Assembly (NCBI GenBank): GCA_964343195.1
Contig: CAYFIR010000015.1
Location: forward strand, 1-64,000
DNA: 64,000 bases
Reading direction: 5' to 3'
Source of the DNA: CAYVAP01 sp964343195
GTDB taxonomy: Bacteria > Bacteroidota > Bacteroidia > J057
Shown here: piece after piece, positions 34,701 to 43,800 of the stretch
Position numbering within the stretch: position 1 is the first letter of the stretch
Layout of the letters: each line of letters begins with the position of its first letter
The notes under the pieces: generated by a model
What the model saw: only the letters and a program-made list of their open reading frames with translations
Databases searched by the model: none
What the model was told of the DNA's origin: nothing
Translations under genes and position numbers: made by a program

Positions 34701-34850
34701 TACCGTGCTCACACTCAGCACGTTCGCCTCGAACTTGGGCAGCAGGTTGTAGTTCAGGTCGTTGTAGCTGATTAGGCCAAACAACACCAGCACCACAAAG
34801 GCTACCGTGATCAACAACGGGCGTTTTATGGATATTTCTGTTAAAGACAT
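31719..34850 (-). CDS. RND efflux permease, AcrB family
   Basis: A 1043-residue resistance-nodulation-division permease with the usual length and twelve helices. The first helix (RPLLITVAFVVLVLFGLISY) is followed by the large periplasmic loop with GASPQEVENNITKPVEDAI. The central SLVVGILVDDSIVVLENIYRH segment carries the Asp-Asp pair of the proton relay; GRNEIGFTALAITLVDVVVFVPL and, in the second half, LRPILMTTMAMIAGMLPIAL also fit. It forms a trimer in the inner membrane and pumps substrates out with the adaptor and TolC-like proteins encoded upstream. Substrates are probably drugs, dyes or lipids, since no metal-binding signatures of the CusA type are seen. It is the last gene of the operon. 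Confidence 0.95.
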   Translation of the reverse strand: MSLTEISIKRPLLITVAFVVLVLFGLISYNDLNYNLLPKFEANVLSVSTVYPGASPQEVENNITKPVEDAISAIEGIDQITSTSQEGVSVVIMTLKPGFSTINAQRDAERKIGQITSMLPEDIDDPVVNRFNTEELPVLRISATATMSPTELFDLLDNQIKPILSNVAGVGTVRLIGGTEREIQVSLDNDKLRAFHLSPAMVSQLISQANSSYPAGNVQNGETRLSIQFDARLAKVEELRNLILRENPDGSKLLLSDVATVTDGQEEVTSLNRINGRPGVGIEIVKQADANAVEVSDLVKAKLIDLKEQYAAEGLDYEIAIDQSTYTLESANAVLEDLVLAVIIVAAVMLMFLHSLRSSLFVLVALPSAMIPTFILMNLFGFSLNLMTLMALSLVVGILVDDSIVVLENIYRHLEMGKNKRDAALEGRNEIGFTALAITLVDVVVFVPLALSTGLIGNILREFSLVVVFSTMMSLLVAFTLTPLLASRWGRLEHLTENSLWGKISLGFERLMDNLKEEYGKILRWALGHKRYILIGVLILFISAVALVPAGFIGASFMSQSDRGEFNVQLELSPQSSLYETNQISREVEQLLLSHEEVTTVFANIGTQSGRIGGSSSISNVAELSVKLVDKNERSLSADDFSTVVRDEILKIPGVKVTIVPASMVGNSQAPIQIAVKSANMDEIWPVAQEIAEAVRSTAGTDYVEYSTKRPRPQIEIQLDREKVARHGLSVPEVGAAVQLAFRGNDRSKYREGGEEYAINIELDPGDKRDISSVRNLVLLNNQGATVRLGEIASIQETLGQSVLERLDRLNSIKVTASASGRPMGVINSEIQEKIDKIDMPAGVSVEMLGQAQQQSDAFGSLGFALILALLLVYLIMVALYESVVYPFVVMFSIPVALIGALLALALSMEELTIFAIIGMIMLMGLVAKNGILIVDFTNHLKSEGLSLVEALVEAGKERLRPILMTTMAMIAGMLPIALASGAGAEVKNGMAWVIIGGLSSSLLLTLVLVPTVYYLIDKARIRVNSWFGREETSVHELSTEGA

Positions 34851-34925
34851 TCTTTCTTAATTCGGAATTCGTGATTGGTAATTCGCAATTTTGGGCATTG
34901 GACATAGTTCAATAATGAACCATGA

Positions 34926-35984
34926 TCACTGTATAACCTCTACCGGGCTGTTGTCGTGCAGGTTGATCTGGCCGGAGGTAACGATTTCTTCGCCCTGCTT
35001 CAGGCCGGAAACCACTTCGATTCGCTCACCATTTTCACGACCAAGGACGATCTCTCGGTAAATGGCTTTGTCCCCCTGAACGACATAGACGGCAGGATTT
35101 TTTATGCCTTCTACCAGTGCGATTTTGGGAATCATCAGTACATCGGTGTCGTGCTCAAGGCCCAACTCCACCATGACAAATGCACCTGAGCGGAGCTCTA
35201 CCCCCTGCTGATTGGGTATGGTGATCTCCACGCGGTAGTTGTGGTTGGCGTCGGCTTCAGGGCTCAGGTAGGTGATGGTTCCAGTGAAGGTCTTTCCGGG
35301 AAACAGGTCACTGCTAATCTGGGCTTCCTGTCCTTCTGCAAGCTGGTAAATCACTTGCTCATCGACCATGACCACGGCCTTGAGGCGGGAAATGTCCACT
35401 ACGGTGGCGATCACCGTACCGGGGTTGGTAAATTCACCGGGCTCCATGCGCTTGTCAGTAACGATGCCGCTGATCGGAGATATGATCTTTCCGTCTTCGA
35501 TCTGCTTTCGAATCTGTTCGGCCTGAAGGCGCGAGTTTTCGTAGTTGTACTTGACATCCAGGTAGTTAACCTCAGTAACAGCGTTGCCTTCGTACAACTC
35601 CTTGTAGCGCTCAGTGTCTTCGGCCAGTTTGTTGACGGTCAACTCCGTGGCCTGAAGGTTTAGTTCGCGCAGGTCGGTATCGACCTCGCCGATCACCTGT
35701 CCCTGTCTCACCTGAGAGCCCAACTTGATGCGGAGGCTTTCGATGCGTCCCTGGGTAAAGGCGGTGATATTGGCGTCTTTGTTTGGCTCCAGGTTAGCTG
35801 GAAGCTTTACATTGCCAGATATCTCTTCCAGTTCGGTCAGGGCAGTGGTAACTCCTACAGCAAATCCAGATCTGTCCACCACCTGGCTTTTGGCGTCGAT
35901 TTCGCTCTTATTGGCCGCCAGGGTATACACAATGATCGAAACCAGGATGATAACTATGGGTATGAGAATCAGTCTTTTATTCAT
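34926..35984 (-). CDS. RND efflux periplasmic adaptor (MFP)
   Basis: A 352-residue membrane fusion protein. The start is placed at ATG 35984 (MNKRLILIPIVIILVSIIVY), giving an N-terminal anchor helix; an in-frame TTG lies 9 bases upstream. After a linker come the barrel-sandwich half (ANITAFTQGRIESLRIKLGSQVRQGQVIGEVD in two parts), a helical hairpin (LAEDTERYKELYEGNAVTEVNYLDVKYNYE), and the second lipoyl half (GKIISPISGIVTDKRMEPGEF), then beta-barrel and membrane-proximal domains. It bridges the inner-membrane pump and the TolC-like channel. It lies 75 bases upstream of the pump gene and 29 bases after the tolC gene. Confidence 0.93.
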   Translation of the reverse strand: MNKRLILIPIVIILVSIIVYTLAANKSEIDAKSQVVDRSGFAVGVTTALTELEEISGNVKLPANLEPNKDANITAFTQGRIESLRIKLGSQVRQGQVIGEVDTDLRELNLQATELTVNKLAEDTERYKELYEGNAVTEVNYLDVKYNYENSRLQAEQIRKQIEDGKIISPISGIVTDKRMEPGEFTNPGTVIATVVDISRLKAVVMVDEQVIYQLAEGQEAQISSDLFPGKTFTGTITYLSPEADANHNYRVEITIPNQQGVELRSGAFVMVELGLEHDTDVLMIPKIALVEGIKNPAVYVVQGDKAIYREIVLGRENGERIEVVSGLKQGEEIVTSGQINLHDNSPVEVIQ

Positions 35985-36013
35985 TTTGGTCAAATTGAAT
36001 GCGTGAGGTGGTG

Positions 36014-37375
36014 TTATAGTTGTTGGATATAGAGATTGAGAGACCCATTGGCCCGCTCATAGTCGAGGCGAGCGTTAAGGTAGTTGATGATGGAATTGAT
36101 GTAATTGTTCTGAGCTTCCTTGTAGGCGTAGTCAGAATTAATCAGGTCTGAAAATGGAGCTACGCCTTTTTGGTACTGTAAGGAGCTGTTGTCAAAGACA
36201 TTTTTTGCAAGGGCCAGGTTATCGCGGTTGGCTTCTACACTGGCGCTGGCACTGGCCAGAGCGGTGTATGCATTCTGCAACTGCATGTTGAGATTCTCCT
36301 GGGTCAGTTGGTAGTTCAGGTGTGCATTTTCCAGGTTGAGTCTGCTCTGGGCTATCTGGCTTTGACGTCGCATCCCGCTGAAGATGGGGACATTGACTTT
36401 CAGGCCGATAGAAGAGAAGTCAAAGAGATTTTGCAAAGAAGGACCAAATTCATCTCCCATGGCCTGCGCTCCGTAGCGGGCATATGCCGAAACGGTAGGA
36501 ATTCGTGAAGCCTGCTTGCGTTGAAGGTCGATTTCCTGCAGGGTCAGTTGCTGATCCTGAATTTGCAGGTTGAGGTTCTGGCCGGGGTCCAGGAGCCCCA
36601 GATCGGGAAGAGACACATCGAGGTCGGTCAATTCTACCTCCGCCAGTTCCAGTTCCGCATCCTGGGGCAATCCCATCACAAAGCGAAGTCGGTTCAGGGC
36701 GATTTGCCCGTTGGTCTGGAGAACTACCTGCTGCGAACGGACGTTGTTTAGGCTCACCCGGATGCGGTCGTAATCCACCTGTTTGGCGACCCCCTTCTCC
36801 AACTGAAGTTTGACAACTTCCAGTTGTTCCTCGAATTTTTGCTCGTTTTCATTCAGCAGAGCCAGCTTTTGGTGGGTAGCCAATACCTGATAGTATGCCT
36901 GGGCGGTCTGGATGATTAGGCTTTCCTCGTTTTGTTCGCCTTGCAAGTGGGCAATCTCCATATTGGGCTCATTGGCCTTAAGGCCCGTGATCAGCGATTG
37001 ATCGTAAATCACCTGATCGAGTTGCAAAATGGCGGTGCTGGAATACTGGTTGCCAAACTGTACCTCCAGATCTTCAGGGCTAAACACCCCTGCCGGGATG
37101 ATGGTCGTCTGGCGAATGATATTGTCGTCGATGGAAATAGACCCATTTACCTGCGGAAGGTAGTTGGCCAACATTTCCTTGCCCTGTTCACGGGCGATAA
37201 CGTTCTGATTCAGATAGATCTTGGTACTGGCGTGGTGATCGAGGGTGTAGTCGATGCAGGCCTGTAGGTCCAGGGCAGATTGGGCATTCACATTCCCCGC
37301 AGCCAAACTGCTCAGTACCAGCAGCAGGCCAGTCAACAATTTCTTAGGGAATGAAAGTAGGTTGAGTGAATTCAT
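36014..37375 (-). CDS. TolC-family outer membrane channel
   Basis: A 453-residue TolC-like outer membrane efflux protein. ATG 37375 is chosen because it gives a signal peptide (MNSLNLLSFPKKLLTGLLL... cut after NVNAQ); the frame opens 38 codons upstream. The mature part starts LDLQACIDYTLDHHASTKIY, the typical OEP opening, and consists of two repeats of long coiled-coil helices and beta strands, with the second half marked by PIFSGMRRQSQIAQSRLNLENA. It forms a trimeric channel joined to the adaptor. It is the second gene of the marR-tolC-adaptor-pump operon; a candidate MarR operator lies directly upstream, between 37403 and 37423. Confidence 0.93.
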   Translation of the reverse strand: MNSLNLLSFPKKLLTGLLLVLSSLAAGNVNAQSALDLQACIDYTLDHHASTKIYLNQNVIAREQGKEMLANYLPQVNGSISIDDNIIRQTTIIPAGVFSPEDLEVQFGNQYSSTAILQLDQVIYDQSLITGLKANEPNMEIAHLQGEQNEESLIIQTAQAYYQVLATHQKLALLNENEQKFEEQLEVVKLQLEKGVAKQVDYDRIRVSLNNVRSQQVVLQTNGQIALNRLRFVMGLPQDAELELAEVELTDLDVSLPDLGLLDPGQNLNLQIQDQQLTLQEIDLQRKQASRIPTVSAYARYGAQAMGDEFGPSLQNLFDFSSIGLKVNVPIFSGMRRQSQIAQSRLNLENAHLNYQLTQENLNMQLQNAYTALASASASVEANRDNLALAKNVFDNSSLQYQKGVAPFSDLINSDYAYKEAQNNYINSIINYLNARLDYERANGSLNLYIQQL

Positions 37376-37402
37376 TGGTAAAGTCAATAGTGGATTATGT
37401 AT

Positions 37403-37423
37403 ATAGTTGATCAGATCAATTAT
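37403..37423. promoter_or_regulatory. Candidate MarR operator before tolC
   Basis: TTGATC (37407-37412) and GATCAA (37414-37419) are a perfect inverted repeat around one base, and ATA/TAT (37403-37405, 37421-37423) extend it with a single mismatch between. It sits between the marR stop and the tolC start, 28 bases upstream of the latter, the right size and place for a MarR dimer. Confidence 0.55.
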
Positions 37424-37436
37424 TATGGTAAAAAAA

Positions 37437-37877
37437 TTAGAAAGAAGGAGCTTCCAGAGGGTTATTCTGAAGATGAGTAAGGACTTCACGGAATTTCTTC
37501 ACATCTGCTTCAGACACTCCTTCCAACATTCCTTCCATGGTTTCATTGAGTAGAGGCGCTGTTTGACCGAGGAGTTCTTTTCCAGCTTCAGTAATGACAA
37601 TGTTCTTCCTGCGTCGATCCTGAGCATCTGGTTCACGGGATACAAATCCCATGTCTTCCAACTGATCGATATGGCGCAAAACAGCCGACTTGTCCCGCTC
37701 CAACATTACCGCAAGTTCAGATTGATTTACCTCATCCTGCGAATTGATCACATTAAGCAAATAGTGTTGTTGCAAATTGATTGGAATGTCTTCCTGTTCA
37801 AAACGGGCAGCAGCTTTCCGAGCCAGAATTTTGACAGTATTACCAAGTAAGAAGACTATGGAGAATCGTGGATACAT
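37437..37877 (-). CDS. MarR-family transcriptional regulator
   Basis: A 146-residue winged-helix regulator of the MarR family. The recognition region is VNQSELAVMLERDKSAVLRHIDQLEDMGFVSRE (read in parts, residues ~50-82), followed by the wing DAQDRRRKNIVITEAGKELL, which carries the conserved D-R-R motif of the family. It probably represses the efflux operon of which it is the first gene and is released by a small aromatic or drug ligand; that is the usual rule for the family, not shown here. Two palindromic candidate sites are near: one before its own start (37900-37914) and one before tolC (37403-37423). Confidence 0.93.
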   Translation of the reverse strand: MYPRFSIVFLLGNTVKILARKAAARFEQEDIPINLQQHYLLNVINSQDEVNQSELAVMLERDKSAVLRHIDQLEDMGFVSREPDAQDRRRKNIVITEAGKELLGQTAPLLNETMEGMLEGVSEADVKKFREVLTHLQNNPLEAPSF

Positions 37878-37896
37878 TCAATGATTGATAAAAGAG

Positions 37897-37914
37897 ATAG
37901 TTGATGGTGTCAAC
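37897..37914. promoter_or_regulatory. Second candidate MarR site, before marR
   Basis: GTTGA (37900-37904) and TCAAC (37910-37914) are inverted repeats 5 bases apart, within ATAGTTGAT, a phrase also present at the start of the tolC-side palindrome. It lies 23-37 bases upstream of the marR start, which suits autoregulation. The stem is shorter than at the other site. Confidence 0.4.
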
Positions 37915-38174
37915 GAGTTGGTCGGAAAATAAGTTTCTTTTTGACACAAAAAAAAGTGGGACTTGATGCAAATTTTCAGAAAGGGGCGATGGATGACACT
38001 CTGTTCTCCAGGGAGGCAAGTTTTGGTTGAGCTGAAATCTGGCAGAACAAGGGCTGGGCGATTGTCGATGTTGATTTGTAAATTATTGAATTAATGGATG
38101 AATTTGGTGGGTTAGTTTGATATTTTCATACCCAATGCGGATATTGTTTTGAAAGTTTATAACACCCTTCGCAA

Positions 38175-39335
38175 ATGAATCGTCGTAATTGGTTGAAATC
38201 TACGATGGCCGCTACCGCTGGAATGGCGGCCGGCCCTCTGTTATTCAGTGCAAATGCTGCTCCTGTCCGCAACCGGATGCGACATCCCTGGCGGATTTAT
38301 GAGCAAAACCTGAAGTTCCCTGCACAAATTGAGGACCTTAGGGCCCGGCTCCTTGCCAATGAAAACCCCTACGGTCCTTCGCCTGAAGCTCAACAGGCCA
38401 TCGTCGATTCCATCAGCAAAGGCAACCGATATGGGCATGCCTACGCTAATCAGCTGATCGAAAAGCTGGCCGAAATAGAAGGGGTAACTCCTGATCACAT
38501 TCTGCTCGGGCCTGGTTCGACTGATTTGCTGGAAAAAATTGCCATCACCCTGCTCAAGGATGGAGGCAATGTCGTGACAGGCGACCCAGCCTATATGTCT
38601 GTTGTGAATACCGCTCGTGCGTTCGAAGCAGAATGGAAGCCAGTGCCCCTGATGGCCGATTATTCCCATGACCTGACGGCTATGGAGCAGGCCATCGATG
38701 AAGACACCAAACTGATCTACATTTGCAATCCCAATAATCCTACGGGAACACTGACTTCACACGTGGATCTGCGGAGTTTCTGCCGCCAGGTTTCCAGTAA
38801 GGTCCCTGTTTTTGTGGACGAGGCCTATGTGGAATTTCTGGAGGACCGAGAAAAGATAACCATGATCGATCTGATCCAGGAGGGAGAGGATGTGATCATC
38901 ACGCGCACTTTTTCCAAAATTCATGGAATGGCAGGTCTGCGAATTGGGTATATGATCGCCCAGCCGGACCGGGTTCAGGCCATCGATCAGATGGTGCGGA
39001 CGACCATGGGACTATGTGTGACTTCCCTGATGGGCGCCATGGCCAGCCTTGGGGCCGTGGAGTTTCAGAACAAAAGCCGACAGCTTACGGCCAAGGCCCG
39101 GAAGTTTACCTATGATGTGTTGGATTCGATGGGGCTGTCCTACATTCCTTCTCACACCAGTTTCATGATGTTTCCCCTGGAAATGGACGGAGAGAAGTAC
39201 CTCCAGCAGATGTACGCTCAGGGAGTTGGGGTCAGGGTATTCATGATCGACGAAAAGCCCTGGTGTCGGGTAAGCATGGGAACGATGGAGGAGATGGGGA
39301 TTTTTGCTGAAGCCCTCAAGAAGGTCCTGAGTTAG
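38175..39335 (+). CDS. Tat-exported histidinol-phosphate aminotransferase-like enzyme
   Basis: A 386-residue fold-type I PLP aminotransferase of the HisC-like class. The N-terminus MNRRNWLKSTMAATAGMAAG is a twin-arginine signal followed by a hydrophobic stretch ending SANAAP. Catalytic motifs follow: LLANENPYGPSPEA, the LLGPGSTDLLE loop, ICNPNNPTGT with the Asn, VFVDEAYVEF with the PLP Asp and Tyr, and TRTFSKIHGMAGLRIGY, in which K248 binds PLP. The C-terminal Arg sits in CRVSMGTMEEM. A cofactor-loaded enzyme exported by Tat agrees with folding before export. It would act in the periplasm, far from histidine synthesis, so it is unlikely to be HisC itself. It stands 94 bases upstream of an AEC transporter gene. 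Confidence 0.9.
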   Translation: MNRRNWLKSTMAATAGMAAGPLLFSANAAPVRNRMRHPWRIYEQNLKFPAQIEDLRARLLANENPYGPSPEAQQAIVDSISKGNRYGHAYANQLIEKLAEIEGVTPDHILLGPGSTDLLEKIAITLLKDGGNVVTGDPAYMSVVNTARAFEAEWKPVPLMADYSHDLTAMEQAIDEDTKLIYICNPNNPTGTLTSHVDLRSFCRQVSSKVPVFVDEAYVEFLEDREKITMIDLIQEGEDVIITRTFSKIHGMAGLRIGYMIAQPDRVQAIDQMVRTTMGLCVTSLMGAMASLGAVEFQNKSRQLTAKARKFTYDVLDSMGLSYIPSHTSFMMFPLEMDGEKYLQQMYAQGVGVRVFMIDEKPWCRVSMGTMEEMGIFAEALKKVLS

Positions 39336-39429
39336 CAGTATGTGGGAGCTAAAAGTCCGTCGTTCTGGGTGATGGTCTCCTGGGGCCACTTGATCCCCTT
39401 TTTCTGATAAAAAAACTGATCTCTTATAG

Positions 39430-40539
39430 ATGCCGGAAAGTGCAGGAGCGAAAACACTGTCATTGCTGTTGTTGATTGCCCTGGGGGTGTGGTTGAAGCG
39501 AAAGTTGCCTCCTGAGCAGGTCAAAGGCCTCAAGACCCTGATTCTGGCGGTAGCCCTGCCAGCTACCATATTTCTGGCCCTGATGCAGATCGAGGTCCGC
39601 AAAGAACTGCTTTGGCTGCCGGTTTTGGCCCTGGGCTTCAACCTGCTGATGCTCGGAGTGGGATGGCTGGGACTTCGATGGCATCCACTGGGACAGGATG
39701 CCGCCAGGAGAAGGACCCTGCTCATGCTTTTTCCTTCCCTGGCTCCGGGACTTTCCTGTTTCCCGTTTTTAGTCGAATTTCTCGGAGAAGAGAGCCTGGC
39801 CCAGGCGGCTATCGCAGATGTGGGCAACAAAATATTTGTCCTGATCCTGCTGTATCTCCTCGCAATGCGATGGTATTATGGCACCCAGCCTGCGGCAGAT
39901 CGCTCCGGTTCAGGCCGCTTAAAATCTTTGGGACTAGCGCTGCTGCGTGAACCGATCAATCTAGTGATGGCACTAGCGTTGGTGTTACTTGGTTTGGGCT
40001 GGCAACTGGACGACCTGCCGGGCTTTTTGCAAAGTACAGTAGTACGTCTGGGGGCGATCATGACACCCCTTGTACTATTGTTCATTGGGCTGGCGGTCAA
40101 GGTAAAGCGAAAAGACATCTGGCCCATTCTCAGCCTCCTGCTCATGAGATCGGGGATTGCCCTGTTGTTCAGTGCTACTCTCCTTTTTCTGTTGCCAGGG
40201 TTGTCCCCGGTTATGGGAATGCTGGCGATAGTCTTTCCACAAAGTGCAGTCAGTTTCTGGCCCTATGCCCATATGTCGGCAGTTCAGGCCATGGAGGATG
40301 AAAGATCTTCCACTTTTGACCTGAATCTGGGGGTTAACATTCTGGCGTTTTCGCTGCCATTTTCCACCCTGCTTATCCTCTCTTTTGTAACCGCTGGCCC
40401 TGCCCTGGTCCAGCCATGGGCGTTGATGGTCCTGGGGGCAGGTGCCCTGGTACTGGGAATTCTTCCCACCTGGATTGCCTCGGTTGGGGCATCCTCAAAC
40501 AGCCCCGCAGAAGTCGTCGTGGCCGAACAGGAGGCCTGA
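39430..40539 (+). CDS. AEC-family transporter
   Basis: A 369-residue membrane protein of the auxin efflux carrier (AEC) family, which exports or imports organic anions by a ten-helix bile/arsenite-like fold. The start at ATG 39430 gives MPESAGAKTLSLLLLIALGV. Ten hydrophobic segments are visible, in two groups of five with a hydrophilic middle (YGTQPAADRSGSGRLKSLG). The segment VFPQSAVSFWPYAHMSAVQ near residue 275 fits the second inverted repeat. The substrate is unknown; it follows the Tat aminotransferase by 94 bases and may move the related acid. It is the last gene before the metH leader. Confidence 0.8.
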   Translation: MPESAGAKTLSLLLLIALGVWLKRKLPPEQVKGLKTLILAVALPATIFLALMQIEVRKELLWLPVLALGFNLLMLGVGWLGLRWHPLGQDAARRRTLLMLFPSLAPGLSCFPFLVEFLGEESLAQAAIADVGNKIFVLILLYLLAMRWYYGTQPAADRSGSGRLKSLGLALLREPINLVMALALVLLGLGWQLDDLPGFLQSTVVRLGAIMTPLVLLFIGLAVKVKRKDIWPILSLLLMRSGIALLFSATLLFLLPGLSPVMGMLAIVFPQSAVSFWPYAHMSAVQAMEDERSSTFDLNLGVNILAFSLPFSTLLILSFVTAGPALVQPWALMVLGAGALVLGILPTWIASVGASSNSPAEVVVAEQEA

Positions 40540-40858
40540 ATCTCGCAAATTGCTTTTTCAGTGGATCAGAATGATGAGCATGAACCTACGGGCAAATTCC
40601 TGCGTGATGCTGAATATTTCATTCACACAGGGGGAATCTCCAGTTTAATGACGGTCCCGTTTTGACAAGAATGCCCCGATGCAGCTTTATGAGCAGGGTT
40701 TTGTGATTCTCGCCAATGCTCATGTAAGAGAGCTTTTGGCAATGCCACAAATGGATGGGTAACTTTGCCTAAATTTAGCCGCATTGGGGGATTAAACTGA
40801 AAACCTAATCTTTCACCTCTCTCAATCGTACACATCGGCAAACATCCTACTCCAGCAT
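40540..40858. other. Spacer before metH with a possible structured leader
   Basis: No gene is seen in these 319 bases. CAGTTTAAT (40641-40649) is the inverse of ATTAAACTG (40791-40799) and could close a stem 60 bases before the metH ATG. Inside, GCCAA...TTGGC (40712-40716 and 40736-40740) encloses GCTC/GAGC. The cobalamin or SAM riboswitch conserved cores I know are not recognisable, so this is only a candidate structure. Confidence 0.3.
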
Positions 40859-43800
40859 ATGATAGCTACGAACATATCCACCCGCGAACGAATTTCCCAG
40901 TTGTTAAAGGAGCGAATTTTGGTGCTTGACGGAGCCATGGGAACCATGATCCAGCGGCATGTACTTTCGGAGGAAGATTTTCGTGGAGAACGATTTAAAG
41001 ATCACCCCGTTTCAATTCGGGGCAACAACGATGTGCTTTCCATCACCCAGCCTGAGATCATCAAGGAAATTCACCGCGAATACCTGCGCGCTGGGTCGGA
41101 CATCATCGAGACCAATACTTTTTCATCAACTTCCATAGCCCAGGCCGACTATCAGATGGAAGACCTGGCCTATGAGCTGAATCTTGCTTCGGCCCAGTGC
41201 GCCCGGGAAGCGGCCCAGGAGTTTACCCTACAAAATGAAGACAAGCCTCGCTTTGTGGCAGGTGCCATCGGGCCTACCAACCGGACGCTTTCCCTCTCCC
41301 CCGATGTGAACGATCCCGGTTTCCGTGCCATAACCTGGGATGAATTGGTGAACGCATACTATGAGCAGGCACGTGGCCTGATCGATGGCGGAGCCGACCT
41401 CATCCTGATCGAGACGGTATTTGATACGCTGAATGCCAAAGCGGCCCTTTTTGCGGTCGAAACCCTGAAGCAGGAGCGAGATCTCGACATTCCCATCATG
41501 GTGTCCGGAACCATTACCGATGCTTCGGGCCGTACCCTTTCCGGCCAAACAGCCGAAGCCTTCTGGATTTCGATTTCCCATGCCGATGTGCTCAGCGTCG
41601 GCCTCAACTGTGCACTGGGAGCCAAACAGTTACGTAGCTATGTCAAGGATCTTAGCCGGATGGCAGATACCTTCATCAGCGCCTATCCCAATGCCGGCCT
41701 CCCCAACGAGTTTGGTGAATACGACCAGTCACCGGAGCACATGGCCAGCCTCATTCGGCCATTCCTGGAAGATGGCATAGTCAACGTCATCGGCGGCTGT
41801 TGCGGGTCTACTCCAGACCATATCAAGGCCATTGCAGAAGTCGCTGCCGAGTATCCAGCTCGGGAGATTCCCGAACTGGAGCCTCGGCCCAATTTCTCCG
41901 GCCTGGAGCCGATGGTCATCACCGAGAACACCAACTTCGTCAACGTCGGCGAGCGTACCAACGTAACCGGTTCGCGCAAATTCCTCAAGCTGATCAAGGC
42001 TGGAGACTTCGAAGAAGCCCTTTCTGTTGCCCGTCAGCAGGTCGAAGGCGGTGCCCAGATCATCGACATCAACATGGACGAGGGAATGCTGGATTCTCAG
42101 GAGGCGATGGTCAAATTTCTCAACCTACTGGCCGCCGAACCAGACATTTCCCGTGTGCCCATCATGATCGACTCCTCCAAGTGGGACGTCATCGAAGCGG
42201 GGCTCAAGTGCATCCAGGGCAAAGGCATCGTGAATTCCATTTCGCTCAAGGAAGGCGAGGAAGCTTTTGTCCACCACGCAAAACTGGTTCGTAAATATGG
42301 AGCCGCTGCCGTGATCATGGCCTTTGATGAAACCGGGCAGGCCGATACCTACGAACGAAAAATCGAAATCTGTGAGCGTGCCTACAAAATTCTGACCGAG
42401 CAGGTAGGCTTCAAGCCACACGACATCATTTTCGACCCGAATATCTTCGCTGTGGCGACGGGGATCGAAGAGCATAACAACTACGCAGTGGACTTCATCG
42501 AAGCCACTCGCTGGATCAAACAAAACCTTCCTGGGGCACTGGTAAGTGGAGGGGTGTCCAACGTTTCCTTCTCTTTCCGTGGCAATAATGCCGTGCGCGA
42601 AGCCATTCACGCAGCTTTCCTCTACCACGCCATCAAGGCCGGCATGGACATGGGCATCGTGAATGCCGGGATGCTGGAAGTCTATGAGGATGTCCCCAAG
42701 GATCTGATGGAGCACATCGAGGATGTGATCCTCAATCGCCGCGACGATGCCACCGAGCGTTTGGTGGACTTTGCCGAAAGTGTAAAATCCGAGGGCAAAA
42801 CCCGCAAGCAGGACCTTAGCTGGCGTGAGGAATCCGTAGAGAAGCGTCTGGCTCATTCCCTGGTCAATGGTCAGGTGGAATTCATCGAGGCAGATACCGA
42901 AGAAGCATACCAAAAACTGGATAGCCCGCTGAAAGTAATCGAAGGCCCCTTGATGGACGGTATGAACATCGTCGGCGATCTGTTTGGTTCCGGGAAAATG
43001 TTCCTGCCTCAGGTGGTGAAGTCAGCTCGGGTAATGAAGAAAGCAGTAGCTTATTTGCTACCCTACCTGGAAGCGGAAAAAGAAGACGGGGCGAGCAACA
43101 GCGCCGGAAAAATCCTGCTGGCGACCGTAAAAGGCGATGTGCACGACATCGGCAAAAACATCGTCGGGGTGGTTCTGGCCTGTAACAACTTCGAAGTCGT
43201 GGACCTCGGAGTGATGGTCCCAATGGCCAAAATCCTCGAAGAGGCCGAAAAACACAATGTCGATATGATCGGACTGAGTGGTCTGATTACGCCTTCATTG
43301 GACGAAATGGTGTCCATCGCCGAAGAAATGGAGAAGCGGGGACTGGATATGCCACTGTTGATCGGTGGGGCTACTACCAGCCGCATCCATACCGCCGTCA
43401 AGATCAAGCCCAATTACAACGGTCCGGTCATCCACGTCATTGACGCTTCCAAGGCTGTCCCTGTGGCGCAAAAGCTGGTAGACAAGAACGACGAGACCAA
43501 ATCTGAATACCTCAATTCGCTGGTTGAAGAATACCAGAAAATGGCTGAGGGCCACGCCAGACGTCAGCAAAGCAAGAAGATGCTGACCCTGGAGGCTGCG
43601 CGAGAAAACAAGCTGCAAATTGATTGGGACAAGGGCATCATGCCGGCTCCCAAGCAGCTCGGCACCCAGATTTTCCACGATTATGACCTCGAGGAAATCA
43701 GCCGCTACATCGACTGGACGCCATTTTTCTACTCCTGGGAGATGAAGGGCAAATACCCGGACATCCTGGAGCATCCCGAAAAAGGAGCTGAAGCGAGCAA

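Noticed and set aside
40540..40858. Cobalamin or SAM riboswitch before metH
   Set aside because: I could not find the conserved core of either class; only generic stems are present.
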